Origin: Verrucomicrobiota bacterium
Lineage (GTDB): Bacteria > Verrucomicrobiota > Verrucomicrobiia > Verrucomicrobiales > Akkermansiaceae
Length of the DNA stretch: 47,700 nucleotides
Assembly: GCA_018969605.1 (NCBI GenBank)
Contig: JAGWXY010000008.1
Span: 1 to 47,700, forward strand
Reading direction: 5' to 3'
The position numbers and the translations under genes are program-made. The first letter of the stretch is position 1. The number at the start of each line of letters is the position of its first letter. Shown here one piece after another: positions 7,135 through 14,837 of this stretch. Under the pieces are notes generated by a model, which was given only the letters and a program-made list of their open reading frames with translations, searched no databases and was not told the origin of the DNA.

Positions 7135-8633
7135 TGGAGCTTGTTGTAAATGTAAGCCGTGATGCCGAACACGATCAGCACCGCGATCACCGTCCAGAGA
7201 TACACCAAGGCAGTGCGGGATGCCGCGTTGCCACCGGGCCCAAGGCGGTCATAGCGACCCTTGAGTTTGCCTTTGCGAAGGAAGCCGTCGTAGTGCTTCT
7301 GCAGCAACTGGGTTTCGACCTGGCGCATCACATCGAGCACGACGCCGACCATGATGAGCAGCGAAGTGCCACCAAAGAAATGCAGCACGAGTGATCCGGG
7401 TGGAAGTCCGACCACCTTGCCAGTGAGCACTGGTAGCACGAAGAGCGCGGTGAGGAAGATCGCACCGGCAAAGGTGAGACGGGTCATCGTGAAGTCGAGG
7501 AAATCGGCGGTCGGTTTGCCGGGACGCACACCAGGGATGTATCCACCGTTGCGCTTGAGGTCCTCGGATATCTGCGAGGGCTGGAACATCATCGCGACCC
7601 AGAAGTACGAGAAGAGGAAAATTCCAAGTCCGCCGAGTACGTAGTACCAGAGCCCGCCGCCAACGAGTTCACCGTAGAGTTTGGTTGCCCATGGCTGACC
7701 CGCAAAAAACCACTGCAGCATCATCGGCGGCAGCGAAAGCACGGCCGAGGCGAAGATGATCGGCATCACGCCGGCGTAGTTGACCTTGAGGGGAAGGTAT
7801 TGCGTCTGACCGCCGAATTGTTTGCGGCCGACCACGCGCTTGGCGTACTGCACTGCGACGCGGCGCTGGGCTTGGGTGATGGCGATGGTTGCGGCAATGA
7901 CGAGCAGCAGGAGCACGATCATCACAACCATCATGATCGCGTTGTATTTGCTCACCCCTTCACCGTTAATGAAATATTTCCATGCTTGGATCAGTGCTCC
8001 AGGCAGTGAGGAAATCACATTGACCGTGATGATGATCGAGGTGCCATTGCCAATGCCCTTGTCGGTGATCTGATCGCCGATCCACATCAGCAGGACCGTG
8101 CCAGCCACAATAGTGACGACCGTGAGGAACATCCATGTGTAGGAGGGATCGGGAACGAGGTTTCCGAATTTCTCGATGCCGGCCATGTAGGGGATCTTGC
8201 CCGGATTGGTGAGCGACTTCGCAACGAAGAAACCCTGCACGAGAGCGATGCCGATCGTGATGTAGCGGGTGTATTGGGTGATTTTTTGGCGTCCGCCATC
8301 TTCACGCGCGAGACGCGAGAGCTTTGGCACGACCGCAGTGAGCAACTGCACCATGATCGATGCCGAGATGTAGGGCATGATGCCGAGTGCGAAGATGCCC
8401 GCCTGTTGAAGGCCGCCGCCGGAGAAAACCGTGAGCAGCGCGGTGATGCCACCGGTGGGACTCTTGGGGTCCTGCATCTGAAGGTTATCGAGCCATGCCT
8501 TGATGACTGTGGCATCGACGCCGGGCAGCGTGATGTGCACGCCGAGGCGGATGATGACGATCAGTGCGAGGGTGAAGAGAATGCGGTCCCGGAGCTCCGG
8601 GATTTTCCAGGTGTTGGCGAAGGCGGAAATCAT
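7131..8633 (-). CDS. secY: Preprotein translocase subunit SecY, with an extra C-terminal helix
   Basis: 500 residues against about 440 in E. coli. It is the channel of the Sec translocon in the inner membrane. The start at 8633 gives the usual SecY beginning (FANTWKIPELRDRILFT). Ten canonical helices can be followed, including the plug region FSGGGLQQAGIFALGIMPYI and the C5 loop QPSQISEDLKRNGGYIPG. Where SecY normally ends, after the basic GFLRKGKLKGRYDR, the chain continues for about 40 residues with another hydrophobic segment, LVYLWTVIAVLIVFGITAY, which should be an eleventh helix and would put the C-terminus on the periplasmic side. Confidence 0.95.
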   Translation of the reverse strand: MISAFANTWKIPELRDRILFTLALIVIIRLGVHITLPGVDATVIKAWLDNLQMQDPKSPTGGITALLTVFSGGGLQQAGIFALGIMPYISASIMVQLLTAVVPKLSRLAREDGGRQKITQYTRYITIGIALVQGFFVAKSLTNPGKIPYMAGIEKFGNLVPDPSYTWMFLTVVTIVAGTVLLMWIGDQITDKGIGNGTSIIITVNVISSLPGALIQAWKYFINGEGVSKYNAIMMVVMIVLLLLVIAATIAITQAQRRVAVQYAKRVVGRKQFGGQTQYLPLKVNYAGVMPIIFASAVLSLPPMMLQWFFAGQPWATKLYGELVGGGLWYYVLGGLGIFLFSYFWVAMMFQPSQISEDLKRNGGYIPGVRPGKPTADFLDFTMTRLTFAGAIFLTALFVLPVLTGKVVGLPPGSLVLHFFGGTSLLIMVGVVLDVMRQVETQLLQKHYDGFLRKGKLKGRYDRLGPGGNAASRTALVYLWTVIAVLIVFGITAYIYNKLH

Positions 8634-8677
8634 GGGGATCTCAGGGGAGTTCGTGCTTGGGTGGTGACGCAAGACGA

Positions 8678-8697
8678 GGAAGCGTGATGGCGCTTCC
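8678..8697 (-). promoter_or_regulatory. Stem-loop in the rplO-secY spacer
   Basis: A perfect 7-base-pair stem GGAAGCG/CGCTTCC with a 6-base loop in the 104-base gap between rplO and secY, the widest gap of the whole ribosomal run. There is no T-run after it, so it is more likely an mRNA processing or stability element than a terminator. Confidence 0.35.
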
Positions 8698-8737
8698 CCG
8701 TCGGAGTTCAGAAAATGTCCGGCAAGGAATCAATCGA

Positions 8738-9181
8738 TCAGGCCTTGATGCTGCCACCGGCTTTTTCGATCTTGCCGCGGGCAGAGGCGCTGACGCTATC
8801 GACGTCGATGGTGTAGGCCTTTTCGACTTCACCATCGGCAAGCAGCTTCACACGGTCGCAGCGACCGTTGAGGAGGCCGGCGTTGCGCAGTGACTCCTCA
8901 TTGATGAGGGCACCTGCTTCGAAGCGGGCATCGAGATCGCCAACATTGACCACGCCAGTTTTGTCGCGGAAGTCGAAGTTGTTGAATCCGCGCTTGGGAA
9001 GACGGCGGTGAAGTGGCATTTGGCCGCCTTCGAAACCAACGCGGGTGCCGCTGCCGGAGCGGGCCTTTTGACCTTTGTTGCCTTTGCAGGCGGTCTTGCC
9101 GTGGCCGGAGCTCTCGCCGCAGCCGAGGCGCTTGACGCGATGCTTGGCTCCGGGGTTGGGGCTGTAAGAGTGGAGGTTCAT
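8738..9181 (-). CDS. rplO: Ribosomal protein uL15
   Basis: 147 residues, normal length. A late-assembling large-subunit protein. The typical Gly/Arg/Lys-rich N-terminal arm is seen (MNLHSYSPNPGAKHR, RLGCGESSGHGKTACKGNKG), then GFEGGQMPLHRRLPKRGF, the L15 signature region. It follows rpsE by 45 bases; the gene that normally lies between them, rpmD (L30), is missing. Confidence 0.96.
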   Translation of the reverse strand: MNLHSYSPNPGAKHRVKRLGCGESSGHGKTACKGNKGQKARSGSGTRVGFEGGQMPLHRRLPKRGFNNFDFRDKTGVVNVGDLDARFEAGALINEESLRNAGLLNGRCDRVKLLADGEVEKAYTIDVDSVSASARGKIEKAGGSIKA

Positions 9182-9226
9182 GTCTTGTTCTTAGGTTCGA
9201 TTGGCTGGATCAGCGGATCTGTGAAA

Positions 9227-9877
9227 TCAGATGGCCTTTTCCTTTTTCTTTTTGCCGCGGCCCGAGAGAATCTGATCGCGGGTGCGGAGTTGCGAGAGTG
9301 CCTTGAGGGTAGCCTTGACCACGTTGGCGTGGTTGGACGAACCCATCGATTTGGCGAGCACGTCGCGGATGCCCACCGCTTCACAGACAGCGCGAACGCC
9401 ACCACCGGCGATGATGCCGGTACCAGGGGAGGCAGGCTTGAGAAGCACCTTGCCACCGCCGAACTCGGCGTAGATTTCATGCGGGATGGTGCCATCGACG
9501 ATGCTCATTGGCTTGAGCACCTTGCGGGCGCTTTCGCTGGCTTTCTTGATCGCATCAGCAACTTCGTTGGCCTTGCCGAAGCCGAGGCCGACCTTGCCGA
9601 TCTTGTCGCCGGAGACGACGAGGGCGGAGAAGCTGAAGCGACGGCCGCCTTTGACGACCTTGGCGCAGCGGTTGATGAAGACGACCTTTTCTGCAAGCTC
9701 GTTGCCTTCGGAGTCGGTCGGTGCCTGACGCTCTTCACGCCTTGGGCCGCTGCGACCGCGACCTTGACCGCCGCCTTGACCGCGGCCTCCTTGGTAAGCC
9801 TGTTGCGGGGCTGCAGCCTCGGGGGCTTGGGCCTCTGAAGTCACTTCAGGCGTTTCGTTTTCTGGAATCGTTACCAT
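9227..9877 (-). CDS. rpsE: Ribosomal protein uS5 with Gly/Arg-rich N-terminal extension
   Basis: 216 residues; E. coli S5 has 167. The conserved domain begins at [20 protein letters not shown] (about residue 61) and shows the double-stranded RNA-binding fold and the signature [13 protein letters not shown]. The first 60 residues are extra: an Ala/Glu/Pro part, then [20 protein letters not shown], an RGG-like run. S5 together with S3 and S4 lines the mRNA entry site of the 30S subunit. The start at 9877 ([12 protein letters not shown]) is supported by a continuous low-complexity frame; a later start would leave no Met before the core. No Shine-Dalgarno sequence is visible. Confidence 0.93.
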   Translation of the reverse strand: MVTIPENETPEVTSEAQAPEAAAPQQAYQGGRGQGGGQGRGRSGPRREERQAPTDSEGNELAEKVVFINRCAKVVKGGRRFSFSALVVSGDKIGKVGLGFGKANEVADAIKKASESARKVLKPMSIVDGTIPHEIYAEFGGGKVLLKPASPGTGIIAGGGVRAVCEAVGIRDVLAKSMGSSNHANVVKATLKALSQLRTRDQILSGRGKKKKEKAI

Positions 9878-9903
9878 GATGGGATGATGGGCAGGTCGTT
9901 GGA

Positions 9904-10260
9904 TTAGAATTGGAGGCCACCTTCGCGGGCTGCGTCGGCGAGGGCTTTGACTTTACCGTGGTAGAGGTGACCACCGCGGTCGAAGACCACATTGCTGATG
10001 TTGGAACCCTTGGCACGCTCGGCGATGAGCTTGCCAACCTTCTGGGCGCTTTCGACATTCGACGAAGCCTTCTCGATCGACTTGTCGAGGGTCGAGGCGG
10101 CGACGAGGGTACGACCGACGGTGTCGTCGATGACCTGGGCGTAAATGTGCTGGTTTGAATAGTGGATGGCCAGGCGTGGGCGCTCCGAAGTTCCGCTGAC
10201 CTTGCGGCGGATGCGTTTGTGGATGCGCTGGCGGATCGACTTGCGTTTGATGATGCTCAT
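9904..10260 (-). CDS. rplR: Ribosomal protein uL18
   Basis: 118 residues, normal length. It binds 5S rRNA with uL5 in the central protuberance. Basic N-terminus [19 protein letters not shown], then [19 protein letters not shown] and the C-terminal motif [19 protein letters not shown], all typical for L18. Lies 20 bases after rplF and 26 before rpsE. Confidence 0.96.
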   Translation of the reverse strand: MSIIKRKSIRQRIHKRIRRKVSGTSERPRLAIHYSNQHIYAQVIDDTVGRTLVAASTLDKSIEKASSNVESAQKVGKLIAERAKGSNISNVVFDRGGHLYHGKVKALADAAREGGLQF

Positions 10261-10280
10261 GTTGCCGTGATGGTAATGGA

Positions 10281-10820
10281 TTATTTGCCGACGCTCTTGC
10301 CTTCCTTGCGGCGGACTTTCTCATCGGCATAGCGCACGCCCTTGCCCTTGTAGGGTTCCGGCGGATAGTAGCCGCGGACCTCGGCGGCAAACTGTCCGAC
10401 GAGTTGTTTGTCGATGCCCTCGACCTTGATCTTGGTGTTTTCGTTCACCGTGACCGTGAGGCCGCTGGGGATGGGATGAAGAAGCGGGTGGGAGCGACCG
10501 AGTGAAAGGTCGAGGTCCTTGCCCTTGACCGCGGCGCGTAGACCCACGCCTTGGATTTCGAGGTCCTTCACAAAGCCCTTCGAAACGCCGATGATCATGT
10601 TGTTGATCAGGCTGCGTGCGGTGCCGTGGAGGGCCTTGAGTTGGCGGGTCTCGGTGTTGCGTGAAACCGTGACGGCGCCTTCTTCGGCCTTGAGTGAGAT
10701 GCCTTCAGGCAAGCTGAAGTCGAGTTTGCCTTTGGGGCCTTCGACAACGACGTTGCGGCCGTCGAGTTTGACGGCGACTTTATCGGGCAGGGAGATTGGT
10801 TTGAGTCCGACTCGTGACAT
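10281..10820 (-). CDS. rplF: Ribosomal protein uL6
   Basis: 179 residues, as in E. coli (177). Two tandem L6 domains; [12 protein letters not shown] is the usual start and [20 protein letters not shown] the family signature near the C-terminus. It sits near the sarcin-ricin loop of 23S rRNA. An AAGGA stretch about 10 bases before the ATG makes this one of four genes in the run with a recognisable Shine-Dalgarno sequence. Confidence 0.97.
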   Translation of the reverse strand: MSRVGLKPISLPDKVAVKLDGRNVVVEGPKGKLDFSLPEGISLKAEEGAVTVSRNTETRQLKALHGTARSLINNMIIGVSKGFVKDLEIQGVGLRAAVKGKDLDLSLGRSHPLLHPIPSGLTVTVNENTKIKVEGIDKQLVGQFAAEVRGYYPPEPYKGKGVRYADEKVRRKEGKSVGK

Positions 10821-10850
10821 GGTGATGATTTCCTTTCGCGAGTGAGTGGT

Positions 10851-11246
10851 TTACCAGACGTTGGCGAGGAGTTCGCCGCCGAGTTTCTGACGCTTGGCAT
10901 TGCCGCCGGACATCACGCCTTTCGAGGTCGAAAGGATGGAGATGCCGAGGCCCGACATGACGCGTGGCACTTCGTTGGCGCCGACATAGTGGCGGCGGCC
11001 GGGAGTGGAAACGCGCTTGAGATCGGTGAGGACCGGGCGGCCATCGACGAACTTCGGCTTGAGCTTGAGTTCGGTGCGCTTGCCGGTGACGACCTCATAG
11101 TTCCAGAGGTAGCCTTCTTCGGTGAGGATGCGGGCGATGTCCGCCTTGATTTTCGAATAGGGTGCGGTGAATTCCTCGTTGCCGGCGCGGCATGCGTTTT
11201 TGAAACGCGTGAGGAAGTCTGCGATAGGATCGGTGAGAACAGCCAT
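10851..11246 (-). CDS. rpsH: Ribosomal protein uS8
   Basis: 131 residues (E. coli 130). A primary 16S rRNA-binding protein. It begins DPIADFLTRFKNACRAGNEE and ends with the S8 signature STSKGVMSGGNAKRQKLGG. It directly follows rplE; in most bacteria rpsN (S14) stands between them, here it is found 30 kb away at 41698-41967. AAGGA lies 10 bases before the ATG. Confidence 0.97.
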   Translation of the reverse strand: MAVLTDPIADFLTRFKNACRAGNEEFTAPYSKIKADIARILTEEGYLWNYEVVTGKRTELKLKPKFVDGRPVLTDLKRVSTPGRRHYVGANEVPRVMSGLGISILSTSKGVMSGGNAKRQKLGGELLANVW

Positions 11247-11288
11247 GGTGGGGATTCCTTGTTAGGTGCTTTAAGTGGTTTCCTTGGT

Positions 11289-11873
11289 TCAGACCGCGGC
11301 GGCCTCGGTGGATTCGGACGACTTCTTCGCGTCGCGGAAGGGCAGGCCAAGCTCGGTGAGCAGCGCGCGTCCTTCGGCATCGGTCGGAGCCGAGGTGACG
11401 AAAATCAGGTCAAAGCCGATCTGGCGTTTGATCTGGTCGATTTCGATTTCGGGGAAGATCGATTGGTCCTGGATGCCGCAGGCGTAGTTGCCGCGACCGT
11501 CGAACGATTTCGAAGAAATCCCGCGGAAGTCGCGGATGTTCGGCGAGGTGATGTTGATGAAGCGATGAAGGAACTCCCACATGCGAGTGCCACGAAGCGT
11601 GACGCGTGCGCCGAGGACTTCACCTTCGCGCAGCTTGAAGTTGGCGACGGCCTTCTTCGAGTAGGTGAGCGATGGGCGCTGACCGGTGATTTTTTGGATT
11701 TCGTTGACGGCATCGTCGACGGCGACCTTGCGGTCGGGGGCTTTGCCCATGCAGGAGGTCACGACGATTTTTTCGAGACGCGGAACCTGATGGGGATTGG
11801 TGTAGCCGAGCTTCTTGGTGAGAGCCGGCACCACCTTATCCTTGTAGTGTTGCAGTAGCGGTGTTGTTTTCAT
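11289..11873 (-). CDS. rplE: Ribosomal protein uL5
   Basis: 194 residues, slightly longer than E. coli L5 (179) because of a tail after the core (DAKKSSESTEAAAV). It binds 5S rRNA and contacts tRNA in the P site. Signatures: LEKIVVTSCMGKA, GQRPSLTYSKKAVANFKLRE and the terminal SAPTDAEGRALLTELGLPF. Next gene is rpsH after 42 bases; no rpsN in between. Confidence 0.96.
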   Translation of the reverse strand: MKTTPLLQHYKDKVVPALTKKLGYTNPHQVPRLEKIVVTSCMGKAPDRKVAVDDAVNEIQKITGQRPSLTYSKKAVANFKLREGEVLGARVTLRGTRMWEFLHRFINITSPNIRDFRGISSKSFDGRGNYACGIQDQSIFPEIEIDQIKRQIGFDLIFVTSAPTDAEGRALLTELGLPFRDAKKSSESTEAAAV

Positions 11874-11933
11874 TTTGTTTTGCGGGTCAGCGCGGTTTTG
11901 GTTTGGCGCTTAAGCGCGGGCGGAGGCGGTGCC

Positions 11934-12167
11934 TCAGCCCACTTTCTTGACGTTGGAGATGTGGACGGGACCGTCGATGGTGTTGATGCCACCGCTGGGG
12001 TTGGCTTCGGTCGGTTTGGCGGCCTTCTTGAGCGGGCGTGCGCCTTCGACGACGACCTGGCCCTTGGCGGCGTTGACGAGCAGCACGGTGCCGCGCTTGC
12101 CCTTGTGGTTGCCGGTGATGATTTCGACTTGGTCGCCTTTTTTGACGTGAGTCTTGATTTGGCTCAT
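11934..12167 (-). CDS. rplX: Ribosomal protein uL24
   Basis: 77 residues, shorter than E. coli L24 (104). KOW motif at the N-terminus: [20 protein letters not shown]. The second half ([19 protein letters not shown], then [11 protein letters not shown]) keeps the conserved part that contacts 23S rRNA. It is an assembly initiator of the large subunit. The short length comes from a reduced C-terminal region and not from a frameshift; the stop is clean and 60 bases separate it from rplE. Confidence 0.94.
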   Translation of the reverse strand: MSQIKTHVKKGDQVEIITGNHKGKRGTVLLVNAAKGQVVVEGARPLKKAAKPTEANPSGGINTIDGPVHISNVKKVG

Positions 12168-12201
12168 GGGAGTGGGATCGGTTCGAAGTTGGTATTGCGG
12201 A

Positions 12202-12567
12202 TCAGAGCACCTCGGGAGCGAGGGAGACGATTTTCATGAAGGCCTTCTCGCGGAGTTCGCGGGCGACGGGGCCGAAGATGCGGGTGCCGCGCGGGTTGTT
12301 GTCCTTGTCGATGATGACGATCGCGTTCGAGTCGAAGCGCAGGATCGATCCATCGGGACGGCGGATCGGGAAGGCGGTGCGGACCACGACGGCCTTGACC
12401 ACGCTACCCTTCTTGACCGAGGCGGTGGGGATGGAATCGCGGATGTGGGCGGTGATGACATCACCGACACAGGCGGTGCGGCTGCGCTTGCCGAGCACGC
12501 CGATCATTTTTGCGCTGCGGGCACCGGTGTTGTCGGCGACGGCGAGCATGGTTTCCATCTGAATCAT
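12202..12567 (-). CDS. rplN: Ribosomal protein uL14
   Basis: 121 residues, normal length (E. coli 123). It begins [20 protein letters not shown], has the signature [20 protein letters not shown] and ends [16 protein letters not shown]. It binds 23S rRNA and lies at the subunit interface and at the RsfS-binding site. First gene of the spc part; 63 bases after rpsQ, with no promoter I can see. Confidence 0.97.
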   Translation of the reverse strand: MIQMETMLAVADNTGARSAKMIGVLGKRSRTACVGDVITAHIRDSIPTASVKKGSVVKAVVVRTAFPIRRPDGSILRFDSNAIVIIDKDNNPRGTRIFGPVARELREKAFMKIVSLAPEVL

Positions 12568-12630
12568 GGCAGTAAGGTCGAGTGGGGTGTGAAAATTGAG
12601 GGGTGGGATCGGCGGGTGCCGTTGAAACGA

Positions 12631-12900
12631 TTAGTGGGAAAGCACTTCCTCGAGCGACCAGCGCTTGAGTTTCGAAAGCGGGCGGGTTTCGACGATGCGG
12701 ACGCGATCGCCGATCTTGGCCTGGCTGTTTTCGTCGTGCACGTAGTACTTCTTCGAGCGCTTGACGATTTTGTTGAAACGCGGATGCGGAACGCGCGCGA
12801 CATGCTCGACGACGAGGGTCTTGTCCATCTTGTCGGAGATGACCACGCCGACGCGGGTTTTGCGGATGTGGACTTTCGAGTCCGTGGAGGTTTCGCTCAT
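12631..12900 (-). CDS. rpsQ: Ribosomal protein uS17
   Basis: 89 residues. OB-fold 16S rRNA-binding protein. Signature TRVGVVISDKMDKTLVVEHV, then GDRVRIVETRPLSKLKRWSL at the C-terminus, which is the standard S17 pattern. 32 bases after rpmC. Confidence 0.96.
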   Translation of the reverse strand: MSETSTDSKVHIRKTRVGVVISDKMDKTLVVEHVARVPHPRFNKIVKRSKKYYVHDENSQAKIGDRVRIVETRPLSKLKRWSLEEVLSH

Positions 12901-12932
12901 GGTGAAATGGGGGTAGGCGTTGGTGGCGTGGA

Positions 12933-13127
12933 TCAGGCGGATTTCGCAGCGTTCATCGCGGTGAGAACGCGGGCGGTGTCGCGGCGCACTTGTTGGATGC
13001 GGGCGGGGTTTTCAAGTTGGCCGACGGCCTTCTGAAGGCGGAGGTTGAGGGCTTCCTGCTTCAACTCGCGGAGGCGGAGTTGGAGTTCGTCGGCGGTGAG
13101 TTCGCGGATGTCTTTGGCTTTGGCCAT
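12933..13127 (-). CDS. rpmC: Ribosomal protein uL29
   Basis: 64 residues (E. coli 63). The start at 13127 gives MAKAKDIRELTADELQLRLR, the standard L29 beginning; the longer open frame upstream overlaps rplP and is not coding. Two antiparallel helices, with the L29 motif NPARIQQVRRDTARVLT. It lies at the peptide exit tunnel near the SRP and trigger-factor site. Confidence 0.96.
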   Translation of the reverse strand: MAKAKDIRELTADELQLRLRELKQEALNLRLQKAVGQLENPARIQQVRRDTARVLTAMNAAKSA

Positions 13128-13153
13128 GGCTCGGTGAGTGGTTGGGTGATGGA

Positions 13154-13573
13154 TCAGGCGTGCGGATTGCGGGCAACGAGGCGGGTGCGGATGCCGAGTT
13201 TGTAGGAGGCGAGGCGCATCGCTTCTTTGGCGGCGGATTCGGGCACACCGCCGACTTCGAAGAGCATGTTGCCTGGGCGCACGACGGCGACCCAACCTTC
13301 CACGGCGCCCTTACCTTTACCCATCCGGGTTTCCGGTGGGCGCGAGGTGATGGACTTGTGCGGGAAGATGCGGATCCAGACTTTGCCTTTTCTTTTCAGC
13401 GAACGGTTGATCGCGATACGGCAGGCTTCGATCTGGCGGTTGCTCATCCATCCGCGGTCGAGGGTTTGAAGTCCGTAGTCACCGAACGCGACGGTGGTTC
13501 CGCGCTGGGCGTTACCGGCGCGGCTTCCGCGGTGGCTTTTGCGGAACTTCGTTCTTTTGGGCATCAAAGGCAT
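13154..13573 (-). CDS. rplP: Ribosomal protein uL16
   Basis: 139 residues (E. coli 136). It begins [16 protein letters not shown] and has the signature [20 protein letters not shown]. It contacts the A-site tRNA elbow and is needed late in 50S assembly. Its start is preceded by AGGAGG eight bases before the ATG, the best Shine-Dalgarno sequence in the whole ribosomal run, which stands out because nearly all neighbours have none. Confidence 0.97.
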   Translation of the reverse strand: MPLMPKRTKFRKSHRGSRAGNAQRGTTVAFGDYGLQTLDRGWMSNRQIEACRIAINRSLKRKGKVWIRIFPHKSITSRPPETRMGKGKGAVEGWVAVVRPGNMLFEVGGVPESAAKEAMRLASYKLGIRTRLVARNPHA

Positions 13574-13624
13574 GGCAGGGTCCTCCTAGGGAGATTAGTG
13601 GTTGGTTAAAATTTCGGGATGGGC

Positions 13625-14359
13625 TCAGTTTCTGTTGCTGGGGCGGCGCTCGCCACCACCACCACCTCCGCGCGGGCCGCGAGGTCCACGCTCACCGCGG
13701 TCGCCGCGGTCGCCTTGAGGTCTGGCAGAAGCATCTTCTTCCTTTTTGTTGACCCAGCATTTCACGCCGATGATGCCGTAGACCGTGCGGGCTTCGGCAA
13801 AGCCGTAGTCGAGCGGCACGCGCAGCGTTTGAAGCGGCACTTTGCCTTCGCGGTAGCCTTCGGCACGGGCGATGTCGGCACCGCCGAGGCGGCCGGCGCA
13901 ACGGAGGCGGATGCCTTCGGCACCGAACTCCATGGCGGTTTGCAGCGCGCGCTTCATGGCACGGCGGAAGCTGATCCGGCGCTCAAGCTGCACGGCAATT
14001 TGCTCGGCGACCAACTGGGCATCGAGTTCCGGCTTGCGGATTTCGATGATGTCGATCTTGACCTGGGCACCTTTGCAGAGGTCGGAAATTTCCTTGGTCA
14101 TCACTTCGATTTCCTTGCCTTGGCGGCCGATGATGAGGCCGGGGCGTGAGGTGTGAAGGGTGACGCGGACGCTGTTCCAGGCGCGCTCGATGACCACGCG
14201 GGCAAGGCCTGCGTTCTGGAGCTTGCGCTTGAGGTAGCCGCGGATTGACAGGTCCTCGTGGAGCTTGTCGGTGTAGTCTTTGCCGCTGGCATACCACTTC
14301 GAGCGCCAGTCCTTGTTGACCGCGAGGCGAAATGCGATTGGATTTACTTTTTGGCCCAT
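13625..14359 (-). CDS. rpsC: Ribosomal protein uS3 with Gly/Arg-rich C-terminal tail
   Basis: 244 residues. It begins MGQKVNPIAFRLAVNKDWRS; the KH domain is seen around RPGLIIGRQGKEIEVMTKEI and the C-terminal domain ends near GIIGVKCWVNKKEE (about residue 210). The last 32 residues are a disordered basic tail with RGDRGERGPRGPRGGGGGGE. S3 lies at the mRNA entry of the 30S subunit next to S4 and S5; rpsE of this genome carries a similar Gly/Arg-rich extension. It is 31 bases after rplV and has no visible Shine-Dalgarno sequence. Confidence 0.96.
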   Translation of the reverse strand: MGQKVNPIAFRLAVNKDWRSKWYASGKDYTDKLHEDLSIRGYLKRKLQNAGLARVVIERAWNSVRVTLHTSRPGLIIGRQGKEIEVMTKEISDLCKGAQVKIDIIEIRKPELDAQLVAEQIAVQLERRISFRRAMKRALQTAMEFGAEGIRLRCAGRLGGADIARAEGYREGKVPLQTLRVPLDYGFAEARTVYGIIGVKCWVNKKEEDASARPQGDRGDRGERGPRGPRGGGGGGERRPSNRN

Positions 14360-14390
14360 GTGTGCTGAGGGGTGGGATTGTGAGGGATGA

Positions 14391-14816
14391 TTAGGCTTGT
14401 GGTTCCGCGGCTGGGGCGGCTTCGGTGGTGGTCTCCTGCTTTTCGGCGGCCGGCTTGCGCGGTGCCTTCTTGCGTTTCTCGGGAGCGGAGCCCACGAGGG
14501 TGATGGAAATGTGGCTGCTGTGGCGGATGATCGGACCCGCGGATCCCTTAGCGCGCGGCTTGAAGCGGCGGAGCGAAGGAGCCTTGCCGATCACGGCTTC
14601 CTTGACGACCAGCGAACCGGCATCGAGGGAGAAATTGTTTTCGGCATCGGCGATGGCTGTCTTGAGGGTCTTGCCGATGAGCTGCGCGGCCTTCTTCGGG
14701 GTGAAGGTAAGGATGTCGAGCGCGCTCGATACCGGCAGGCCTTGAATTTCGCGGGCGACGTCGCGGGCCTTTTTGGGCGAGAGGCGAACGAATTTGGTGG
14801 TGCTTTTGACTTCCAT
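14391..14816 (-). CDS. rplV: Ribosomal protein uL22 with C-terminal extension
   Basis: 141 residues; E. coli L22 has 110. The core (VRLSPKKARDVAREIQGLPV to the family motif RRFKPRAKGSAGPIIRHSSH) is complete and carries the hairpin that reaches into the exit tunnel. About 30 extra residues follow, first basic (PEKRKKAPRKPAAEK), then acidic and Ala-rich. It is separated from rpsS by an inserted gene for a predicted exported protein, although rpsS and rplV are normally adjacent. Confidence 0.95.
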   Translation of the reverse strand: MEVKSTTKFVRLSPKKARDVAREIQGLPVSSALDILTFTPKKAAQLIGKTLKTAIADAENNFSLDAGSLVVKEAVIGKAPSLRRFKPRAKGSAGPIIRHSSHISITLVGSAPEKRKKAPRKPAAEKQETTTEAAPAAEPQA

Positions 14817-14837
14817 GGGAGGCGGGCGTGAGGGGTG

